A stretch of 64,000 bases of DNA from the NCBI GenBank assembly GCA_036399175.1, contig DASWNP010000036.1, positions 1-64,000 on the forward strand, given 5' to 3'. Positions 59,372 through 64,000 of this stretch are shown here, piece by piece (position 1 is the first letter of the stretch; each line of letters begins with the position of its first letter). The position numbers and the translations under genes were made by a program. The notes beneath the pieces were generated by a model, which was not told where the DNA came from, ran no database searches, and saw nothing but the letters and a program-made list of their open reading frames with translations. This stretch comes from DASWNP01 sp036399175 (GTDB lineage Bacteria > Acidobacteriota > Blastocatellia > Pyrinomonadales > Pyrinomonadaceae).

Positions 59372-60120
59372 TAATCCACTTTGACGAGGGTGAGGCCGCG
59401 AGCCGGGGCGGTGGCGGCGGAGAGCGTGCGGTCGCGTGTCTGGAGGGCGCGCGTGATGCGCGCGGCGTCGATTTCGCCGCGACCGGCGGCGAGGAGCGTC
59501 CCGGCGATGGAGCGCACCATGTAGCGGAGGAACCCGTCGGCGCTGATGCGGATTTCGACGAGGCGTCCCTGTCCTCGCTCGTCGAAGCGCTCGTCGATTT
59601 CCAGCCCGGTCACGCGCCGCACGCGCGTCTCCACGTCTGCCTGCGCGCAGGAGAAGGCCGTCCAGTCGTGTTCGCCGATAAACAGTGAGGCAAGCTCGCG
59701 CATCTTGCTCGTGTCGAGCGGGCGAGCATCGTGATGGGCGTAGCGCGCCCAGAAGGGCGACATGAAACGCGCCTGAAAGATTCGGTAGCAATAGGTCTTG
59801 CCACGCGCCGAAAAGCGCGCATGAAAATCATCGTCGGCGACATCTGCATTAATCACACGCACGTCGCGCCCTACGTTGCTGTTCACGGCGTCGCGCAGCT
59901 TCTCCGGCGTTATCTCACGACTCAGACGCACGCTCGCCACCTGTCCCTCCGCGTGCACGCCCGCGTCCGTCCGCCCCGCGCCGTGCAGCACGACCTCGCG
60001 CCCCTCTATCAAAGACAGCGCGCCCGCCACCTCGCCCTGCACCGTACGCTGTCCCCCCGGCTGCACCTGCCAGCCGTGAAACTCCGTCCCGTCGTACTGA
60101 AGCGTCAACTTAAAATTCAT
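59365..60120 (-). CDS. truA: tRNA pseudouridine(38-40) synthase TruA
   Basis: 251 residues. The catalytic Asp is in GAGRTDAGVHAEGQV; other motifs are LQYDGTEFHGWQ at the N-terminus, FSARGKTYCYRI, and FLRYMVRSIAGTLLAAGRG. It modifies U38-U40 in the anticodon arm. Ends within hairpin K and starts 7 nt after hairpin L, without a Shine-Dalgarno. Confidence 0.96.
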   Translation of the reverse strand: MNFKLTLQYDGTEFHGWQVQPGGQRTVQGEVAGALSLIEGREVVLHGAGRTDAGVHAEGQVASVRLSREITPEKLRDAVNSNVGRDVRVINADVADDDFHARFSARGKTYCYRIFQARFMSPFWARYAHHDARPLDTSKMRELASLFIGEHDWTAFSCAQADVETRVRRVTGLEIDERFDERGQGRLVEIRISADGFLRYMVRSIAGTLLAAGRGEIDAARITRALQTRDRTLSAATAPARGLTLVKVDYW

Positions 60121-60127
60121 AAAACTA

Positions 60128-60282
60128 CAGTGATGAGTGACAAGTGACGAGTGACGAGCAAGACAAGAAAAGACGTAAATCGTGAATCGTAAATCGTAAA
60201 TAGTTGAAGACAGGTTTTAACTATTCACGATTTACGATTCACGATTCACTAGGTTTTACTCGTCACTCGTCACTTGTCACTG
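60128..60282. repeat. Nested heptamer hairpin L (GAGTGAC outer, GTAAATC inner)
   Basis: Outer arms 60128-60158 and 60258-60282 are GAGTGAC/AAGTGAC units. Inside them lies a second hairpin, 60175-60204 and 60219-60249, of the GTAAATC/GTGAATC family with loop TGAAGACAGGTTT. The outer right arm contains the end of pyrE; the outer left arm ends 7 nt before truA's ATG. Confidence 0.95.
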
Positions 60283-60871
60283 CTTTTCTGCTTCCCGGCT
60301 TGACGGCCTGTTCGCCGCGAGCGCAGGCGGGGCAGGCGGAGGGCGCGAGGGCTGGCACGTCGAGCGTGGCGAGGGCGACGCGCGGGACGCCGACATCGGC
60401 GCGACCGCCGGAACGGTCGATGATGGAAGCTGCGCCGACGACGCGTGCGCCTGCGGCGAGCACGGCTTCGATGGTCTCGCGCGTCGAGCCGCCCGTTGTG
60501 ATGACATCTTCGACGACGAGGACGGATTCTCCGGCGCGCACGGCGAAGCCTCGGCGCAGAGTCATGCGTCCCTCTTCGCGTTCAGTCCAGAGCGAGCGCA
60601 CGCCGAGCGCGCGTGCGACTTCATAGCCGATGACGATGCCGCCGATGGCCGGTGCGACGACTGTCGTCACATGCTGCTGGCGGAAACGCTCGGCCAGCGC
60701 CTGCCCGAACGCCTCGGCCTCGTGCGGATACTGAAGCACGAGCGCGCATTGCAGGTAGCTGGCGCTGTGCAGGCCGCTCGACAAAACGAAATGGCCTTCG
60801 AGCAGCGCGCCCGTCCGTCTGAATCTCTCGATGACCTCTTCGGAGCGCATCTGTCGTGAATCCTCTTTCAT
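60263..60871 (-). CDS. pyrE: Orotate phosphoribosyltransferase
   Basis: 202 residues, pyrimidine synthesis: orotate plus PRPP to OMP. The PRPP motif VLVVEDVITTGGSTRE is clear, as are GHFVLSSGLHSASYLQC and PAIGGIVIGYEVA and the flexible-loop EREEGRMTLRRGF. The last residues (AVTSDE) are encoded by the GAGTGAC heptamer array, so the native C-terminus is probably shorter. An ATG at 60850 is an alternative start. Confidence 0.95.
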   Translation of the reverse strand: MKEDSRQMRSEEVIERFRRTGALLEGHFVLSSGLHSASYLQCALVLQYPHEAEAFGQALAERFRQQHVTTVVAPAIGGIVIGYEVARALGVRSLWTEREEGRMTLRRGFAVRAGESVLVVEDVITTGGSTRETIEAVLAAGARVVGAASIIDRSGGRADVGVPRVALATLDVPALAPSACPACARGEQAVKPGSRKAVTSDE

Positions 60872-60912
60872 CCGGCTCGCGTCTGGCCGGGCGCGTGCTA
60901 CAATGCCCGCCG

Positions 60913-61749
60913 ATGCAGGCCACCTTCCGCAACCTCGTCAGCGATTCGATTCTCTTGCAGGAGACCATTGAGCTACTGCGCCGTCGGCAGGGACGCACGC
61001 CTGCGACTGAGGTTGCCGACGCGATTCTCGAACTCCCCGGCCTCGACCCGCCGACCGCCGCCCTGCTCGTCTCCGAGCTGATTGACGACGACTGGCGTCT
61101 GCGCCTCAACGAGACGCACGAAGTCGAGCTTCTGTGTGAAGACGACGAATGTCGCCCGCTCTCGGAGAGCGATTACATCGTCTTCGACGTGGAGACGACA
61201 GGGCCGAAGACGCCGCCCTGCCGCATCATGGAAATCGGAGCTTACCGCGTGAGCGGCGGGAGTATCGTCGCCGAGTTCAAGACGCTGGTCAACCCGCAGA
61301 TGCCGATTCCACCCTTCATCGCTCAACTGACCGGCATCGACGACGAGATGGTGAGGCGCGCGCCGCTCTTCGAGGAAGTGGTCGCCGACTGGCTCGGCTT
61401 CGTCGATTCAGCCGTTCTCGTCGCGCACAACGCCGCCTTCGACGTGCGCTTTATCAATCACGAGATAGCGCGCGTCTATCCGGGACGACGGCTCGTGAAT
61501 CCATATCTTTGCACCGTCTCGCTCTCGCGCCGCGTCATGCCCGAACTCAATAACCATCGGCTTCACACTCTGGCCGAGCACTTCTCCGTTCCCTTCCGCC
61601 AGCGTCACCGCGCGCCCCTCGACGCACGCGCCACCGCCGAAGTCTTCCTCGGCATCCTCGAAATCCTCGACCGCAACGGCGTCCGCGACCTCGCCGGAGC
61701 AAGACGGTTCAAATCAGAGGTCAGAGGCCGGAGGTCGGAGGTCAGTTAA
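60913..61749 (+). CDS. DnaQ-like 3'-5' exonuclease (DNA polymerase III epsilon type)
   Basis: 278 residues from ATG 60913; an upstream ATG at 60856 overlaps pyrE's 5' end. An N-terminal 70-residue helical region precedes a DEDDh exonuclease: Asp and Glu in VFDVETTGP, Asp in LVAHNAAFDVRF, His and Asp in HRAPLDARATAEVF. Typical of the acidobacterial exonuclease/GIY-YIG-less epsilon proteins. The last 12 residues (SEVRGRRSEVS) come from heptamer array N. Probably acts in replication proofreading or repair. Confidence 0.9.
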   Translation: MQATFRNLVSDSILLQETIELLRRRQGRTPATEVADAILELPGLDPPTAALLVSELIDDDWRLRLNETHEVELLCEDDECRPLSESDYIVFDVETTGPKTPPCRIMEIGAYRVSGGSIVAEFKTLVNPQMPIPPFIAQLTGIDDEMVRRAPLFEEVVADWLGFVDSAVLVAHNAAFDVRFINHEIARVYPGRRLVNPYLCTVSLSRRVMPELNNHRLHTLAEHFSVPFRQRHRAPLDARATAEVFLGILEILDRNGVRDLAGARRFKSEVRGRRSEVS

Positions 61750-61955
61750 AAAACAGGGACGAGCGTTTGAGTTGTCTGCGAGTCTCGCTCCTGAAACTCG
61801 CTCCGAATCTGCCGGCGAGCGTTCCTGCATCTACTGTCTGACAACTGAAAACTCAGGCTTCCGATTTGCTGTCCGCCTGCTGGCCTCCGGCCTCTGACAT
61901 CTGACTCTCCGCCTCCAGCTTCTGACCTCTGACCTCTGACCTCCGACCTCTTCTC
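61716..61955. repeat. Heptamer hairpin N (AGAGGTC family), absorbed into two coding tails
   Basis: Left array 61716-61750: AGAGGTC AGAGGCC GGAGGTC GGAGGTC AGTTAAA. Right array, read on the minus strand from about 61955 down to 61860: GAGGTCG GAGGTCA (x3) then degenerate heptamers. It lies between convergent genes and forms the C-terminal codons of both. Confidence 0.9.
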
Positions 61956-62545
61956 TTCAATAGATTTCGCACGACGAAGAAGATGACGATGAGGGCGGCG
62001 AGGCCGAGGCCGATGGCCGGATAGTAGCGCGCGAGAATCTCTCCGGCGTGCTGGCCGTAGCGCGCGGCGAGGTAGCCTTCGAGGAGGAAACGGAAGGCTC
62101 GCCCCGAGGCGACGGCGACGATGAAGCGCAGGATGCTTAAGCGAAACACTCCCGCCGTGACGACGAAGAGCTTGAAAGGAAAGGGCGGCGGCAGCACCGA
62201 GGCGACGAGCACGGAGAGCACGTCGTAGCGGTCAACCAGTTCTTTGACGCGCGCCTGCTTGCGCTCTGAAAACTTTTCGAGCGCGCGGCGTCCGGCGCGA
62301 CGCGAGATGTAGTAGAGGATGACGCAGCCGATGGTCGAGCCGAGAGTGGCCGCCGCCGCGTAGACGGGCATACGCGAGGGCTGCGCCGCCGAGAGCAGAA
62401 GCATGACGGCGTCGGCTCCGCCGGGCAGAGGCACGAGCGCCGAGTCGAGGAGCGCGATGGCGAAGAGTCCGAAAGCGCCGAACGTGACGAGATACTGGGA
62501 GACCGCTTCGAGGCCGTTACTGATTTTCCGAAAAAACCATTTCAC
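61853..62545 (-). CDS. DedA/VTT-family membrane protein
   Basis: 230 residues with about five hydrophobic segments. The VTT/DedA core includes LLDSALVPLPGGADAVMLLLS and the Gly-rich GSTIGCVILYYISRRAGRRALEKF (key run GSTIGCVILYYISRRAG) and VLPPPFPFKLFVVTAGVF (the P-x-P-F-K motif). DedA proteins are flippases or transporters for undecaprenyl phosphate or lipids. After the helix near residue 190, the last 35 residues (RRGRRSEVRGQ and on) are encoded by heptamer array N. Confidence 0.88.
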   Translation of the reverse strand: MKWFFRKISNGLEAVSQYLVTFGAFGLFAIALLDSALVPLPGGADAVMLLLSAAQPSRMPVYAAAATLGSTIGCVILYYISRRAGRRALEKFSERKQARVKELVDRYDVLSVLVASVLPPPFPFKLFVVTAGVFRLSILRFIVAVASGRAFRFLLEGYLAARYGQHAGEILARYYPAIGLGLAALIVIFFVVRNLLKRRGRRSEVRGQKLEAESQMSEAGGQQADSKSEA

Positions 62546-62656
62546 AATCTATCCGGCTTTCCTTTCGCCAAACCTCGCGGCCAGGTCTTAAATCTCACCG
62601 TCAGCCCACGCGCAACGGGTCGCAGCTCGGATGCTTCCCGGTGCACGACGTTCGAC

Positions 62657-63364
62657 TCAGGAAGCGGTCGGAGAGGTCTCTTCGTCCGCTCTACTCTTTG
62701 TCTCACCCGCCTCTGCGACGGCAGCCGTCGAGTCTTCAAGGCCGCCTTGAGCTTTCGTCCTGTTACGTTTAATGAACAGGTAAACCACCACGCCGATAAT
62801 GCAGAGAGCGGCGACGACGCTCATCATCATCAGTCCGTTATCTTTGAGAAAGAGGACGACCCGCTTGCCGTAGAAGACGGCGAGCGTGCCTTCGATGAAG
62901 TAGCGCACGCTGCGCGCCAGCATTATCGTCATCATAAAACGCCAGCGCGGATATTCGAGCGCCCCGGCGGTGGCGACGAAAATCTTGAAGGGCATCGGCG
63001 GCGGCAAAAGCGCCGGAATCGCCAGCGCGAGAAATCCGAAGCGCGCATAGGCTCGCTCGACGCGCTCGATGTGCTCGGCGCGAAAACGCCTGCGCATCAC
63101 GGCCTGCCCGCCGCGCCGCATAATCGTGTAGAGCAGCATGCAGCCGATAACCGACCCGGCGGCGGCGAAGAGAGGAAAATAGAAGGCCGCCTTCGGGTCG
63201 CTGTAGCAGCGCGCGACGACGAGGTAATCGTTAATCTCCGGCAGGCTCAGCAGCGAAGAATCGAGCGCGCCGATGAAGACCATCGCTGGCCCCGCGTAAT
63301 AAATCGGCACGCTCACGATGAACTGCTGTAGCCACTCGGCGGTGGCGCGTAACCAGTCGAACAT
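62657..63364 (-). CDS. DedA/VTT-family membrane protein
   Basis: 235 residues, a paralogue of the preceding gene and in tandem with it (112 nt apart). Core motifs: GALDSSLLSLPEINDYLVV, AAGSVIGCMLLYTIMRRGGQAVM (key run GSVIGCMLLYTIMRRGG) and LLPPPMPFKIFVATAGAL. A last transmembrane helix and a polar Glu/Ala/Lys-rich tail follow. The ATG at 63364 lies 5 nt after hairpin M and lacks a Shine-Dalgarno. Confidence 0.88.
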   Translation of the reverse strand: MFDWLRATAEWLQQFIVSVPIYYAGPAMVFIGALDSSLLSLPEINDYLVVARCYSDPKAAFYFPLFAAAGSVIGCMLLYTIMRRGGQAVMRRRFRAEHIERVERAYARFGFLALAIPALLPPPMPFKIFVATAGALEYPRWRFMMTIMLARSVRYFIEGTLAVFYGKRVVLFLKDNGLMMMSVVAALCIIGVVVYLFIKRNRTKAQGGLEDSTAAVAEAGETKSRADEETSPTAS

Positions 63365-63369
63365 AATCA

Positions 63370-63445
63370 GTGAATAGTAAATCGTAAATCGTCAATAGTG
63401 AAAGACGGCTCTTATCTATTCACGATTGACGATTCACGATTTACT
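63370..63445. repeat. Heptamer hairpin M (GTAAATC family)
   Basis: Left arm 63370-63400 is GTGAATA GTAAATC GTAAATC GTCAATA GTG; right arm 63416-63445 inverts to GTAAATC GTGAATC GTCAATC GTGAATA G. The loop AAAGACGGCTCTT resembles those of K and L. It spans nearly the whole gap between the barrel gene stop and the DedA start. Confidence 0.93.
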
Positions 63446-63449
63446 GTTT

Positions 63450-64000
63450 TTATTTGACTGGCGCAAAGACGGTGGGGGTGTCGTAGGTGACGCCGAAGGT
63501 GACGCCGGAGCGGGGGCTGAACTCGCTCAGACCGGCGATGCCTGCGAAGTCGAAGCGCAGGCCGGAGGCTTTGACCTGAAGGCCGAGGCGCGCTTCGGAG
63601 CGGGCTTCGGTGCCGAGCGGGGCGCGTCCGCGCCGCGTGTTGGCGCGACCCTGGATTTCGCCCGCGAGGTTAATCTGCTGGTTGAGTCGAAGGATGCCCG
63701 CGAAGCCGTAGAGCAGCATATCGTTTTGCGTGAACTGCTCGGTGGGCGCGGCGAAGATGCCGATGCCGAGATTGCCGAAGGTGTTGAGTCGGCCTTCGCG
63801 CCCGAACTTCTTGCCGAAGAGAATCGTGCCGAAGGCGTTGGTCTGATTGATGCCGATGCCGCGTCCCTCGCTTGAGTTCGGCAGTTCCACTCCGAAACGA
63901 AAGCCGAGCGAAGGCGCGCGCCGCGTCTCGTTGCGCAGCTTGATTTTGGTCGCCAGCGTGAAATCGCCGAAGTCGTTGGTGGAGTTAGAGCCGGGCGCGA
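63450..64000 (-). CDS. Outer-membrane beta-barrel protein, 5' end cut by window edge
   Basis: The frame is open from base 64000 to the stop at 63450 (about 183 codons). The sequence alternates hydrophobic and polar residues in amphipathic strands (FGTILFGKKFG, MLLYGFAGILRL, LGLQVKASGLRFDFAGIAGL, SGVTFGVTYDTP), as in porin-like barrels (transporter/DUF3187-type). No signal peptide is visible because the N-terminus lies outside. The C-terminus does not end in Phe. Family uncertain. Confidence 0.75.
   Translation of the reverse strand, partial: APGSNSTNDFGDFTLATKIKLRNETRRAPSLGFRFGVELPNSSEGRGIGINQTNAFGTILFGKKFGREGRLNTFGNLGIGIFAAPTEQFTQNDMLLYGFAGILRLNQQINLAGEIQGRANTRRGRAPLGTEARSEARLGLQVKASGLRFDFAGIAGLSEFSPRSGVTFGVTYDTPTVFAPVK

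Overview
The window is a GC-rich bacterial chromosome segment that reads most like an acidobacterium (Blastocatellia/Pyrinomonadaceae type). This is inferred from family content: a TonB transducer with a cytoplasmic zinc ribbon, a TonB-dependent receptor with an N-terminal carboxypeptidase-regulatory domain, a DUF1684 lipoprotein, a c-di-GMP (GEMM) riboswitch ahead of pilMNOPQ, and many small zinc-ribbon membrane proteins. No rRNA is present to confirm it. Both edges cut genes: a TonB-like protein at the left (1-711, minus) and an outer-membrane barrel protein at the right (63450-64000, minus).

Layout. 1-9.7 kb: truncated tonB, an M16-like protein without zinc ligands, menaquinone/ubiquinone methyltransferase, a peptide-type ABC permease pair, an ABC-2 exporter pair, a histone-deacetylase-family hydrolase and a monofunctional transglycosylase. 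9.7-16.5 kb: type IV pilus operon pilM-N-O-P-Q plus a roadblock gene, all minus, behind a consensus promoter and a GEMM-I riboswitch. 16.7-20.7 kb: two large uncharacterised proteins and the RdgB/HAM1 house-cleaning NTPase. 20.7-21.3 kb: a candidate structured small RNA and tRNA-Pro. 21.3-31.9 kb: an accessory block with TrmO, hemerythrin, methyltransferase, cupin, a nitrate reductase operon (cytochrome b, Mo-bisPGD catalytic subunit, four-cluster ferredoxin, Tat-anchored Rieske protein, small membrane protein, DUF3565), NarK-type porter and a Crp/Fnr regulator. It is bounded on the left by tRNA-Pro and on the right by a tRNA 3' remnant sharing 16 bp. 32-38.7 kb: a fibre-like surface protein with a self-cleaving S74 chaperone, Kup, a zinc-ribbon protein and a DUF1684 lipoprotein. 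38.9-42.4 kb: HU, a small unknown protein, Nudix hydrolase, AI-2E family transporter, tRNA-Arg and a tRNA-His-like gene. 42.6-52.3 kb: TonB receptor, a 1509-residue secreted subtilase and small membrane/secreted proteins. 52.4-64 kb: a mostly minus-strand housekeeping block pyrE-truA-uppS-cdsA-(Coa1-like)-dxr-rseP-ispG, a divergent DnaQ-like exonuclease, two DedA-family proteins and the barrel protein.

The most striking signal is a set of 14 intergenic inverted repeats whose arms are tandem arrays of 7-bp units. The heptamer sequence differs between loci (GTAAATC, AGAGGTC, AGTCTGG, TCAGCAA, GTTCATC, GAGTGAC, GCTGAAT, AAAGGCA types), but the period of seven and the hairpin layout are constant. 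They usually begin at, or contain, the stop codon of the upstream gene, and several end 5-7 nt before the next start codon with no Shine-Dalgarno between. At four genes the repeat has been absorbed into the reading frame as the C-terminal tail. I cannot tell from sequence alone whether they are mobile, regulatory, or by-products of replication, but they look like one system.

Genes likely to work together: the pilus operon under c-di-GMP control; the nitrate operon with its porter and regulator; the isoprenoid/envelope block (dxr, ispG, uppS, cdsA, rseP); and TonB with the large receptor.
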